Of a stretch of 64,000 nucleotides of DNA, positions 1 to 8,847 are shown piece by piece. The stretch is from positions 1-64,000 of the forward strand of contig NZ_VHIB01000015.1 in assembly GCF_008087345.1 (NCBI RefSeq), read 5' to 3'. A program made the translations under genes and the position numbers. The stretch's first letter is position 1. Each line of letters starts with the position of its first letter. Source of the DNA: Nocardioides caldifontis. Its GTDB lineage: Bacteria > Actinomycetota > Actinomycetes > Propionibacteriales > Nocardioidaceae. Under the pieces are notes generated by a model. That model saw nothing but the letters and a program-made list of their open reading frames with translations. It was not told the DNA's origin and made no database searches.

Positions 1-999
1 GCCTACGTCGACGCCCACCTCGCCCCCTTCGCGCACCAGCTGTCGATCTGGCGGATCCTCAAGGCCGTCGACACCGCGATCACCCACCACGACCCCGACC
101 GCGCCGCACTGCTCGCCGCCCAAGCCGCCGAAGAACGGGGTGTCTGGGTCGACCACGGCCCCCACGGCCCCGCCGACCTTCCGGTCGCCGACAGCACCAG
201 CCGGATCGAGGCCACCGTCGACACCCCCGACGCACTCGCGTTCGAAGACGCCATCACCGCCCTCGCCGCCGCGCTGGGCGACCTCGGCCACCAAGGATCC
301 CTCGACGCCCGCCGCGCGAAGGCCGTCGGGGTGCTCGCCGACCCGCAGCACGCCCTCGACATCACCGCCGCTGCCGCGGAGAACGCTGAGGCGGGCAGCT
401 CGGGCACGTCCATGCGACCCAAGATGCGGCAACGCAAGCGGCTCGGTGGCACGACCATCCACATCCACCTGCACACCGCGGCCATCGGCAACCTCGAGAG
501 CCCCGGCGGCGTGGGAACGCTGAGCCCGGTCGCCCGGATCGACGGCCTCGGCCCTCGGCCCACCGCCGCGGTGCAGCAGTGGCTGGCCGAGCTCGCCCCC
601 GGAGCGCAGGTCACCGTGACGCCGGTGGTCGACCTCGCCGAACGGATCAGCGTCGACGCTCACGAAGCCCCACCCCGCCTCCGGGCCCAGATCGACCACC
701 TCGACACCGTCTGTGTGTTCCCCTGGTGCGGCAGCCAGGGCAGGTACGACCTCGACCACATCACCGAATACGCAGATCCCGCGGACGGCGGGCCGCCCGG
801 GCAGACGAACAGCCAGAACCTCGGGAAGCTCTGCAGGTACCACCACCGAGTGAAGACCCATACGGCCTGGGCCTACCTACGAGAACCCGACCGGTCACTC
901 ACCTGGACCTCACCACTGGGCAAGCGATACACCGTCGACCACACCGGCACACGACGACTCCCCGACCTGCCAGGCCCAGCCAGCGACCGGCCCGACTGA
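1..999 (+). CDS. HNH endonuclease of the DUF222/13E12 repeat family (5' end outside window)
   Basis: The frame is open from base 1 to the stop at 997-999, so only the last 332 residues are visible and the start lies upstream. The first part is the helical DUF222 region common in actinobacterial 13E12 repeat proteins. The C-terminal third holds an HNH nuclease fold: a zinc-type pair in CVFPWCG, then DLDHITEY and the later KLCRYHHRVKTH with the distal Cys and His residues. These proteins are present in many copies in actinobacterial genomes, are often linked to mobile or repetitive DNA, and mostly lack an experimental function. Nuclease activity is inferred from the intact motif. The gene converges on the P450 pseudogene. 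Confidence 0.9.
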   Translation, partial: AYVDAHLAPFAHQLSIWRILKAVDTAITHHDPDRAALLAAQAAEERGVWVDHGPHGPADLPVADSTSRIEATVDTPDALAFEDAITALAAALGDLGHQGSLDARRAKAVGVLADPQHALDITAAAAENAEAGSSGTSMRPKMRQRKRLGGTTIHIHLHTAAIGNLESPGGVGTLSPVARIDGLGPRPTAAVQQWLAELAPGAQVTVTPVVDLAERISVDAHEAPPRLRAQIDHLDTVCVFPWCGSQGRYDLDHITEYADPADGGPPGQTNSQNLGKLCRYHHRVKTHTAWAYLREPDRSLTWTSPLGKRYTVDHTGTRRLPDLPGPASDRPD

Positions 1000-1027
1000 C
1001 CGCCGGTCCCGGACCAAGCCCGGAGAC

Positions 1028-1050
1028 CCGCACCGCGATCCGCGATGCGG
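1028..1050. terminator. Hairpin between convergent genes
   Basis: The arms CCGCA and TGCGG enclose a second CGCG/CGCG stem with a three-base loop. It lies just after the HNH stop and before the end of the reverse-strand P450 remnant. There is no T-run, so terminator function is inferred from position. Confidence 0.4.
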
Positions 1051-1093
1051 GCTACCGGCACGCCTCGACCCTGACGTAGCGACGGAACCAGGC

Positions 1094-1988
1094 TCAGACC
1101 AGCACGACCGGCGCCCGGGCCCACCCACTGGCGGGCGGCCGCTCCCGCACCGGGGGCTCGTCAGTGGGCAAAAGCTGGTCGGTACGGGACAGCAGTGCGC
1201 TGACGGCCACCCGCAGCTCCATCAGCGTCAGGGCCCGCCCCGGGCAGACGTGCGGGCCGGCACCGAAGACGAGGCTCTGCTCGGCGTTCTCCTCGGGGCG
1301 GAACTCGTCCGGGTCGCCGAAGACGAGCGGGTCGCGGTTGGCTGACGTCCAGCTGAGCAGCACCCGGTCGCCGGCCGGGATGGTCCGCCCGCCGACCTCC
1401 ACCTCGCGCGTGGTGCGCCGGCGGTTGGCGACGAACGGGTCGTCGATCCGGAGCACCTCCTCGATCGCGGCCTCGACCGCGTCGTGCTCGCCCCTCGCCA
1501 CCTGCGCACGGGTGACCTCCTGGCGGTCCGGGTGGGTTGCCAGCCGGTGGACCAGCACGCCGAGCGAGGCGGCGAGCGAGCCGAGGTCGCCGGCGGTCCA
1601 GTTGCGGAGGATCGAGACGACGTCCTCGTCGGACAACGGGTGGCCTCGAAGTTGTCGGCCATCCACGCGACGAGCTCGTCTTTCAGCGACGAGGGCCATC
1701 CCAGCCACGTGCACTGGGTGCGCACGGCGAACGGCGTGCCGAGGTCGGCGATCGCGTCGACCGTGGCCCCGCGCCGTCCAGCGAGTTGGGCACGGCCCGA
1801 TGCGAGCCGGCCGCGCTTGAGAAGGTCCCCGGGTCGAGCGCCGCGGCCAGCACGTCGGCGTGGCGCAGCAGCGCCCAGGTGCCCGCGCCGTCGTGCTCCA
1901 CGGGGCAGCTCTCCCGCCGCCGGTCTAGCTCGGCGCGGAGGTCCGGCAGCCCGCCGGAGGTGGCCTCGGCGTGCGGGTCCGTGGTCAT
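1094..1988 (-). pseudogene. Cytochrome P450 pseudogene with two internal deletion/frameshift junctions
   Basis: Three reading frames each encode a piece of one bacterial P450. The N-terminal piece starts at ATG 1988 (MTTDPHAEAT) and reads well to VPNSLDG near 1773. The second piece, in another frame, runs from TVDAIADLGTPFAVRTQCTW to NFEATR (about 1765-1645). The third frame resumes at PLSDEDVVSILRNWTAG and continues through ERVL-type, PDEFRPEE and the heme loop FGAGPHVCPGRAL to the stop at 1094. Both joins lose sequence: the whole spans about 298 codons against roughly 400 for the family, missing the region after the N-terminal helices and the stretch before helix I. The heme Cys remains, but no single product is possible. 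Confidence 0.88.
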
Positions 1989-2013
1989 CCCGCCAACGTA
2001 GCGGCAGCCCGCA

Positions 2014-3396
2014 TCACCGGCCGCCGGGCAACGGCAGCCGCACGCGTACGACGGTGTCGCCGGGCCGTGAGTCGAGCTCGATCTCCCCACCGTGCCGCTC
2101 GACGACGATCCGCCGCGAGATGTCGAGCCCCAGCCCGGTCCCCTTGCCCACCTCCTTGGTGGTGAAGAACGGCTCGAACGCGTGGGCGGCCACCTCCTCG
2201 GTCAGCCCGTGGCCGGTGTCGCCGATCTCCACGACTACCCCGTGCTCGTCGGCGTACGCGCGTACCCGGAGCGTCCCGGCGTCCCCCATCGCGTCGACGG
2301 CGTTGTCGATGAGGTTCGTCCACACCTGGTTGAGCTCGCCGGGTGACCCCTCGACGACGGGGAGGTCGTCGGCGTAGGAACGTTCGACGGTGATGCCGCC
2401 CAGCCGGTGGCCAAGCATCACCACCGTGCTCTCGAGCCCCTCGGTGACCTGCACCCGCTGGACCGTGGCCCGGTCGAGCTGGGAGTACGACTTCACCGCG
2501 CTGACCAGGTCGGAGATGCGGCGGGTCGAGTCCTGGGCCTCCCCGATCAGCGTGGTCGTGGTCGCGGCGGCGGACACCCAGTCGAACCCGGCCTGCAGCG
2601 CCGGCCCCTCGACGACGGAGGCGACCCGCTCGCACCAGGCCACGTCGGCGCCGGCCGCGGCGAGCACCGGCGCGATCACCCAGTCGCGGTCGACGTCGTG
2701 GTCCGAGAGCCACGTGGCCAGCTCGTCCTCCGCGGACGCCAGCGCGACCCCGGCCGGCGCCGGTGCCTGGCCGAGCTCGCGCCGCAGCCGGTCGAGGGCG
2801 ACGAACTGCTCCGCGGAGATCGACCGGGCGGCGAGCCGGTGCAGCGAGTCGAGCAGGTCGTCGCAGCTCTCCTGCAGGGCACCCACGGCCCGGACCGCTG
2901 CGGAGGCCGGGTTGTTGATCTCGTGGGCGAGCCCGGCCGCGAGGGTGCCGAGCGCGACCAGTGCCTCGCGTTGGCGGGCGTTCGACTCGATCCGGCGGGC
3001 GGTGCCGACGAGCCCGGTGAGGAGGTGGACGGCGAACGGGAACCAGCTCTGGGTGAGGGTGCGCAGCTCCTCGGCCGCGACCCGGAACACCCGGCTCGGC
3101 TGCACCACCCGGCCGCTGCCCATGTAGACGCCGTGCTCGTCCCAGGCCCGGAAACCGCCCGCCCACTGGCCCGGCACCTGCATGGTGGCCTGCACGCTCT
3201 CCTCGTGGCCGATCCGCCGCACGAGGTCGATGCTCCCCTCGAGCAGCAGCCACCAGTGGTCGGCAGGGCGCCCCTCGTCGAAGAGCCGGTCACCCACCTC
3301 GAGGTGGAGCTCCTCCCCGACGGCGACGAGCTCGGCGACCTGCTCGTCGGTGAACCCGTCGAGGAGGACCAGGCCGCGCAGCTCGTCGTACAGCAT
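2014..3396 (-). CDS. Sensor histidine kinase with N-terminal cyclic-nucleotide-binding-like domain
   Basis: A 460-residue soluble protein with no membrane segment. Residues 1 to about 125 resemble a CNB/CRP-type sensory barrel (GDRLFDEGRPADHWWLLLEG). The dimerisation helix carries the phospho-accepting His158 in GLAHEINNP. A long insert precedes the ATPase domain, which has N-box NLIDNAVDAMG, GDTGHGL and GTGLGLDISRRI. The start codon overlaps the preceding stop (TGATG), so it is translationally coupled to the receiver-flavoprotein fusion upstream, its likely phosphotransfer partner. The ligand of the CNB-like domain cannot be read from the sequence. Kinase assignment is strong; the partner is inferred from operon structure. 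Confidence 0.9.
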   Translation of the reverse strand: MLYDELRGLVLLDGFTDEQVAELVAVGEELHLEVGDRLFDEGRPADHWWLLLEGSIDLVRRIGHEESVQATMQVPGQWAGGFRAWDEHGVYMGSGRVVQPSRVFRVAAEELRTLTQSWFPFAVHLLTGLVGTARRIESNARQREALVALGTLAAGLAHEINNPASAAVRAVGALQESCDDLLDSLHRLAARSISAEQFVALDRLRRELGQAPAPAGVALASAEDELATWLSDHDVDRDWVIAPVLAAAGADVAWCERVASVVEGPALQAGFDWVSAAATTTTLIGEAQDSTRRISDLVSAVKSYSQLDRATVQRVQVTEGLESTVVMLGHRLGGITVERSYADDLPVVEGSPGELNQVWTNLIDNAVDAMGDAGTLRVRAYADEHGVVVEIGDTGHGLTEEVAAHAFEPFFTTKEVGKGTGLGLDISRRIVVERHGGEIELDSRPGDTVVRVRLPLPGGR

Positions 3397-5051
3397 CAGA
3401 CCGTGGCCAGGTAGCGGTGGACGAGGTAGACGGCCATGGCGCCTTCGCCCACGGCGGAGGCGACCCGCTTCATGCTGTCGAGCCGGACGTCGCCGGCGGC
3501 GAAGACGCCGGGGACGCTGGTCTCGAGGGCGTAGGGGCTCCGGTCGACCGGCCACCCGATGTCCGGGGCTGGCGGCAGCTCGGGCCCGGTGAGCACGAAC
3601 CCGTGGGCGTCCCGGGCGACCTCGTCGCCCAGCCAGTCGGTGCGCGGCGCAGCGCCGATGAACACGAACAGCCAGTTGGTGGCGACCTCCTCCTCGGTGC
3701 CGGTGGCCGCGTCAGCCAGGGTGATCGACTCGAGGTGCTCCCCACCGTTCGCCGCGACGACCCGCGTGCACAGCCGGACCTCGACGTTCTCGGCGGCGCG
3801 GATCCGGGTGACGAGGTACTGCGACATCGACGCCTCGAGCCGCGTGCCTCGGACGAGGAGCACCACCCGCCTGGCGTACCGGGCGAAGTTGAGCGCGGCC
3901 TGGCCGGCGGAGTTCGCCGCCCCGACGATGTAGACGTCCTCGTCCAGGGTCTGGCTCGCCTCGCTGGCGCTGGCGCCGTAGTAGACGCCGCGGCCGACGA
4001 CACCGTCGAGCCCCGGGGCCTCGAGCCGCCGGTAGGACACTCCCGTCGCGACCAGCACAGCGTGGGCCTCGATGTCGGCCGAGCCGTCCAGCAGGACCGC
4101 GCGCACCGGCCCGCGCGGCTCGAACCCGATGACGTCGCGGGCGAGCACCATCTCGGCGCCGAACCGCGACGCCTGCGCGACGGCGCGGTGGGTGAGGTCG
4201 GCGCCGGAGAGCCCCTTGGGAAACCCCAGGTAGTTCTCGATCGACGCGCTCTGCCCGGCCTGGCCGCCCGGGGCGTCGCGCTCGACGACGACCGTCTGCA
4301 ACCCCTCGGAGGCGGCGTACACCGCGGCGGCGAGCCCCGCCGGGCCGGCGCCGACGATGCACAGGTCGTAGAGCGGCCGCTGCGCCGTCGTACGAAGCCC
4401 CAGCGCGTCGGCGAGCGCGAGCGGCGTCGGCGCCCGCAGCAGGGTGCCGTCGGGGAGCGCCACCACGGGGAGGTCGTCCACGCCTGCCCCGGCGAGGTCG
4501 AGCAGCCGGTCGGCCTCGTCGCCGTGGTCGACCTCGAGCCAGCGGTACGGCACGTGATTGTGGGCGAGGAACGACTTCACGTCGTGGGTCCGCTCCGACC
4601 ACCGGTGGCCGACGACGCGCACCTCGGACTCACGGTCGGGGTGCGCGCGGAGCCAGTCCTCGAGCAGCTCGTCGAGCACCGGGTAGAGCCGCTCCTCCGG
4701 CGGGTCCCACGGCTTCATCAGGTAGTAGTCGAGCGCGATGTCGTTGATCGCCTGGATGGCCACGTCGGTGTCGGCGTACGCCGTGAGCAGCAGCAGCTTG
4801 GACTCCGGCGATTGCCGGCGGACCTCCTGCAGCAGGTCGATGCCGGTCATCCCCGGCATCCGCTGGTCGGTGACAACCGCGGCCACCGGCCGGTCCTTGA
4901 GCACCAGGTCGGCGAGCAGCTCGAGCGCCTCCGGTCCCGACGTTGCCCGCACCACCCGGTAGTCGGCGCCGTACTGCGTCCGCAGGTCGCGCACGACAGC
5001 GGCCGCCACCGCAGCGTCGTCGTCTACCGCGAGGATCACCGGCTTTGCCAT
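3396..5051 (-). CDS. Response regulator receiver / glutaredoxin-like / thioredoxin-reductase-like fusion
   Basis: A 551-residue three-domain protein. Residues 1-130 form a receiver with acidic DDD at 10-12, phospho-acceptor Asp62 (VVTDQRMPG) and Lys113 (MKPW). Residues 145-220 look glutaredoxin-like (HRWSERTHDVKSFLAHNHVPYRW) but have no CxxC. The rest is a class II pyridine-nucleotide-disulphide-reductase fold with FAD motif GAGPAGLAAA, GGQAGQS and IENYLGF, NAD(P) motif VGAANSAGQAA and C-terminal VFAAGDV. The thioredoxin-reductase CxxC is replaced by GVYYGASASEAS. Disulphide exchange is therefore unlikely, and a flavin redox or signalling output is more plausible (inference). The ATG at 5051 has GGAG just upstream and starts directly at the receiver fold; an in-frame GTG at 5060 is an alternative. 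It is transcribed with the kinase downstream. Confidence 0.88.
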   Translation of the reverse strand: MAKPVILAVDDDAAVAAAVVRDLRTQYGADYRVVRATSGPEALELLADLVLKDRPVAAVVTDQRMPGMTGIDLLQEVRRQSPESKLLLLTAYADTDVAIQAINDIALDYYLMKPWDPPEERLYPVLDELLEDWLRAHPDRESEVRVVGHRWSERTHDVKSFLAHNHVPYRWLEVDHGDEADRLLDLAGAGVDDLPVVALPDGTLLRAPTPLALADALGLRTTAQRPLYDLCIVGAGPAGLAAAVYAASEGLQTVVVERDAPGGQAGQSASIENYLGFPKGLSGADLTHRAVAQASRFGAEMVLARDVIGFEPRGPVRAVLLDGSADIEAHAVLVATGVSYRRLEAPGLDGVVGRGVYYGASASEASQTLDEDVYIVGAANSAGQAALNFARYARRVVLLVRGTRLEASMSQYLVTRIRAAENVEVRLCTRVVAANGGEHLESITLADAATGTEEEVATNWLFVFIGAAPRTDWLGDEVARDAHGFVLTGPELPPAPDIGWPVDRSPYALETSVPGVFAAGDVRLDSMKRVASAVGEGAMAVYLVHRYLATV

Positions 5052-5210
5052 CCGCTCCACCCTCTCGCCGGCAGCACTGGCGAACGGACCCTACCGTCGG
5101 CGCCGCCGTGCGGACAGGGTCGAGCGACCCGGTGCGGACGGCGCGCGCGTTGGACGGACCGCACCGGCACAGCCACACTGCGGGGGAGAGCCAGCACCGG
5201 GAGGAGCCCC

Positions 5211-8200
5211 ATGACCCAGACCGTCCCCACCACCGGCCACGGACACGGACACGGCCACGGGCACGGGCACGGGCACCACGTCTGCGGCGGTCCCGACCAC
5301 CACCGCGGCGACTACACCCCGCAGCAGCGGGCGGACCTCGACACGGTGCTGGCGTTCAACCGGCGGATGTCGGACCTGATCAACGAGGGGCGTGACGTCA
5401 GCGCGGTGGAGTCGTTCCTCGACCCCGACCCCCTGCGGTACATGTGGGTCGACGAGGGCCAGGGCAGGCTCGGCGAGATCATGGCCGCCGCCCACGTGGT
5501 GCTGGAGCAGTCGCCCGAGCACGACGGTCACAGCCGCGCCGGCGTGACGCCGGTGGTGGGCTCCGTCAACGCGGCGCGGCCGAGCGTCGCGAGCCGTGGC
5601 GGTACGACGCTCGTCACCTGGGTCGAGTGGGTCCCCGACGAGGGCGACGTCGTACGCGCGGTCCTGACCGGCGACACAGGCAGCGCCGGCGACACCGCCG
5701 GAACAGAGCCGGCGAACGTCTCCGGCGCCACCACCGACGTCTTCCGGCCCACCGCGCTGATCACCACCGAGGGCGTTCCGTGGGTCTTCTTCGGCCGGCG
5801 TACCGAGGCGGGCGTCTCCGTGTGGGCGACGCGGTGGGAGCTCGCGACGGGCTGGAGCGAGCCCGAGCAGGTCTCGGACACCGAGCACCCGTCGTTCAAC
5901 CAGGAGGCGGTCGCACGCCCCGACGGCGGGCTCGAGCTCTGCTGGCAGGGCCGGCAGGGCGGCCGGTTCGCGATCTTCTCCCGTCGCCACGTCGACGGCG
6001 CCTGGGGTCCCACCGCGTCGGTGACCGTCGGCGTCGAGGCCAACGTGTGGGACCCGACGATCGCGGTGTTCGCCGACGGCGGCACGGCGTACGGCTGGTC
6101 GGAGTACCTCGACGGCTCCTACCGCGTCGTCGTGCGGCAGCGCGCGGCTGACGGCACGCTCGGCGAGCCGCGGGACCTCACCTCGGGCAGCGACTACGCC
6201 CTCCACCCGCACCTCGCGGTCACCAAGGACCAGCAGCTCTGGTGCGCCTTCGACCTGATCACCGTCACCGGCCACGCCGGCAGCGGCCCCACGAAGCTCC
6301 GCCCCACCGCCGAGCTGGGCGCGGACCCGGCGGTGGTCGAGGGCGTGCGCCCCGGCGGCGACAGCGTGCCGCCCGAGCTGCTCCCCGACGTCTCCGCGTC
6401 GATCCGGGTCGTCGCGGTCACCGAGACCGGGATCCTGGAGGCCCCGGGCGAGCTGGGCGACCGGCTCGACGTGGTGCCGTCGGGGTTGCCGAAGCTCGTC
6501 GCGACCGAGGACGGTGGGCTCGTGGTCGCCTACCGGATCCACCGGCGGCTGCCGCTGATGACCTACTACTGGGAGGTCGCCACCCAGGTGCTCGCCGAGG
6601 GCGGCTGGCTCCCGCCGACGACGTACAGCGGCACCGACGGCACCCTCGAGGAGGTCGGCGTCGCCGCCTCCGGCAACGAGGTCGTCGTCGCGGCGCAGAC
6701 CGACGCGCGGCTTCAGGTGGCCCTCGACTGGACCGAGGGGTTCGGCGGCCGCGAGTGTCCCTACCTCCACGACCACCACGGGGCGGTCGTGTGGCACGGC
6801 GTCCACGGCGTCGGCTCGGTCGTGCTCGCCCGGGCGGCGAGTGCCGGGCCGGTGGTCGCCTCGGCGTACGTCGGCACCCGGTCGCCCCGCGTGCACACCG
6901 GCGACCGTCCGGGCGCCCGTCGCTGGGTGGACACCGAGCAGCGGCGCGAGGAGCGGTACACGATCCGCCGTGGCGACCAGGAGCTCACGCTCTACTGGGG
7001 CGACCTGCACCGCCACTCGCTGGTGAGCCGCTGCACCTCGGGTGACGAGCCGTCGCTGGAGGACTTCTACCGCTACGCCTGGGACGTGTGCGAGTACGAC
7101 TTCTGGGCGGTCACCGACCACTCCGAGAACTCCTCGGAGCACCAGTGGTGGTCGATCCAGAAAATCGCCGACCTGTTCCACGTCGACGAGCGGTTCGTGC
7201 CGCTCTACGGCTTCGAGTGGACCTCGGCGGACACCGGCCACCAGAACGTCATCTACGGCGACGTCGAGCGCGGGGCCCCGATCTTCTCCGCGTTCGCCGA
7301 GGGGACCACCGACCCCGCCGGGTTGTGGGACCACCTGGCCGAGCACCCGGACTACCCGGCCGTCACGATCCCGCACCACCCCGGCTCGGCGATGGTCTAC
7401 AACGACTGGGACTACCACCACCCGGAGTACAGCCGGCTCGTCGAGATCTTCCAGGCCTGCCGGGGGAACTACGAGGCGCTCGGCGCGTTCCGGCAGTACA
7501 CCGACGCCACCAAGGAGGGCACCTTCGCCCTCGACGGGCTGCTGCGCGGCCACCGGTTCGGCTTCATCGCCTCCTCCGACCACGGCCACGGCGCGAGCTA
7601 CGTCGGGGCGTACGCCGAGTCGCTCGACCGGGCCTCCGTCTTCGACGCCCTGCACCGCCGCCGTACCTTCGCCGCCACCACCCGTGACGTGCTCCTCGAC
7701 GTGCGGCTCGGTGACGTGCTGATGGGGGAGGAGGCCACCCGCGGCGGACCGCTCACCTTCGACGTCCATGCCGAGGGGTACGCCGAGGTGGCGCGCGTCG
7801 ACCTGCTCCGTGACGGTGTCGTCCTCGCCGCGACCGAGCCCGCCCACCCGGTGCCCGACGGCCACGTCTCGGTGGCGCTGCGCGTGGAGTGGGGCGGGGC
7901 CGACGAGGCGACCCGGTGGGACGGGCGGCTCTCGGTCAGCGGAGGAGAGGTCGTGCAGACACCGTTCTGGAGCCCGGCGATCACCTCCGCCGAGCCGGGC
8001 GGGGTCACGTGGGCGAGCACGACGTACAGCTTCGGGGAGCCGTACGGATCGCAGCGCGACGGCGTCGAGCTCACCGTGGTCGGGCCGCCGGACGCCGTCG
8101 TCACCGTGCAGGTCGCCGATGCGTCGTACGACGTGCGGCTGGGCGACCTCACCGGCGGGCAGGCCCGATCGCTGCCGGTGCCGCACGGCCACCTCCGGCT

Positions 8201-8375
8201 GCAGCCCGGCATCGGCGGGCTGACCGGCTTGGGCGCCACGACCGTCGACGTCAGCTGGACCGACTCCGAGCCGCCTTCGGACCGCACCGCCTTCTACTAC
8301 GCCCGGGTCTTCCTGGTCGACGGCGAGATGGCGTGGTCCTCGCCGATCTGGGTCACGCCCGGTCCTCGCGACTGA
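5211..8375 (+). CDS. DUF3604 (PHP-like) protein with His-rich N terminus
   Basis: A protein of 1,054 residues. Residues 9-22 alternate Gly and His and can bind divalent metals. A long beta-rich middle (about 100-580) resembles propeller repeats (AFDL, GYSWSEYL, FNQEA blocks). The DUF3604 domain starts near 590 with YWGDLHRHS, followed by TDHSEN (about 637), PHHPG (about 720) and SSDHGHG (about 788), the His/Asp ligands of a PHP-like metal hydrolase. A beta-sandwich tail follows. No signal peptide is visible, so it is probably cytoplasmic. DUF3604 proteins have no settled substrate. ATG 5211 follows GGAGGAG. It ends tail to tail with the cupin gene, overlapping by 23 bp. Confidence 0.88.
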   Translation: MTQTVPTTGHGHGHGHGHGHGHHVCGGPDHHRGDYTPQQRADLDTVLAFNRRMSDLINEGRDVSAVESFLDPDPLRYMWVDEGQGRLGEIMAAAHVVLEQSPEHDGHSRAGVTPVVGSVNAARPSVASRGGTTLVTWVEWVPDEGDVVRAVLTGDTGSAGDTAGTEPANVSGATTDVFRPTALITTEGVPWVFFGRRTEAGVSVWATRWELATGWSEPEQVSDTEHPSFNQEAVARPDGGLELCWQGRQGGRFAIFSRRHVDGAWGPTASVTVGVEANVWDPTIAVFADGGTAYGWSEYLDGSYRVVVRQRAADGTLGEPRDLTSGSDYALHPHLAVTKDQQLWCAFDLITVTGHAGSGPTKLRPTAELGADPAVVEGVRPGGDSVPPELLPDVSASIRVVAVTETGILEAPGELGDRLDVVPSGLPKLVATEDGGLVVAYRIHRRLPLMTYYWEVATQVLAEGGWLPPTTYSGTDGTLEEVGVAASGNEVVVAAQTDARLQVALDWTEGFGGRECPYLHDHHGAVVWHGVHGVGSVVLARAASAGPVVASAYVGTRSPRVHTGDRPGARRWVDTEQRREERYTIRRGDQELTLYWGDLHRHSLVSRCTSGDEPSLEDFYRYAWDVCEYDFWAVTDHSENSSEHQWWSIQKIADLFHVDERFVPLYGFEWTSADTGHQNVIYGDVERGAPIFSAFAEGTTDPAGLWDHLAEHPDYPAVTIPHHPGSAMVYNDWDYHHPEYSRLVEIFQACRGNYEALGAFRQYTDATKEGTFALDGLLRGHRFGFIASSDHGHGASYVGAYAESLDRASVFDALHRRRTFAATTRDVLLDVRLGDVLMGEEATRGGPLTFDVHAEGYAEVARVDLLRDGVVLAATEPAHPVPDGHVSVALRVEWGGADEATRWDGRLSVSGGEVVQTPFWSPAITSAEPGGVTWASTTYSFGEPYGSQRDGVELTVVGPPDAVVTVQVADASYDVRLGDLTGGQARSLPVPHGHLRLQPGIGGLTGLGATTVDVSWTDSEPPSDRTAFYYARVFLVDGEMAWSSPIWVTPGPRD

Positions 8376-8745
8376 ACTCGTACTCCACCTCGTCGAACGA
8401 CCCGACCGCGAACGCGTAGAAGATGCGCAGGGTGGCCGCTCCGCTGTTGCGGATGCCGTGCTCGGCGCCGCCGGGGATGGAGGCCGCCGTACCGCCGCTG
8501 ACCGGGTGCTCCACGCCGTCGACCACGAGCACCCCCTCGCCGCTCAGCACGAAGTAGAGCTCGGCCGGATCGTGCCGGTGGCGACCGAGCCAACCGCCGG
8601 GCTCGAGCTCCGCCACCCCGGCGGTGAAGTCACCCTTCTTCCCCGCCGCGCCGACGAGGGTGCGGAACGCGACCTCGCCCCGGACCGGGTCTGACCAGCT
8701 CTCAGGGGGAACGTCCGCCTCGTGCACGACATGTGGCTCGCCCAT
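8353..8745 (-). CDS. Single-domain cupin protein
   Basis: A 130-residue small beta-barrel. Cupin motif 1 is seen as GRHRHDPAELYFVLSGEG, giving two His and a Glu for metal binding, and motif 2 includes PGGAEHGIRN. Such proteins are metal-dependent enzymes or small-ligand binders; the substrate cannot be assigned. It is convergent with the DUF3604 gene and divergent from the SRPBCC gene, with about 100 bp shared upstream DNA. It starts at ATG 8745, and its stop codon lies inside the 3' end of the neighbouring gene on the other strand. Confidence 0.85.
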   Translation of the reverse strand: MGEPHVVHEADVPPESWSDPVRGEVAFRTLVGAAGKKGDFTAGVAELEPGGWLGRHRHDPAELYFVLSGEGVLVVDGVEHPVSGGTAASIPGGAEHGIRNSGAATLRIFYAFAVGSFDEVEYEFSREDRA

Positions 8746-8847
8746 GGGCCGGCCGTACCCCGACCGCGCGCGGCCAAGCCCGTTTCGCGGACCCACCGGC
8801 GGGCACCGGGGTGCAGACCACGGATTCGATGCGAGGGAGGGACCCAG

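Noticed and set aside
3417-5210. A very long forward open frame that could extend the DUF3604 gene upstream by about 600 residues
   Set aside because: It is antisense to the receiver-flavoprotein gene and has the composition of a shadow frame; the real start at 5211 has a ribosome site and the His-rich head.
5236-5278. Gly-His repeat as a short tandem DNA repeat or CRISPR-like array
   Set aside because: It is coding for the His-rich head; units are six bases with no spacers.
5091-8192. Long reverse-strand frame covering the whole DUF3604 gene
   Set aside because: Antisense shadow produced by the high GC third positions; no ribosome site and no known domain.
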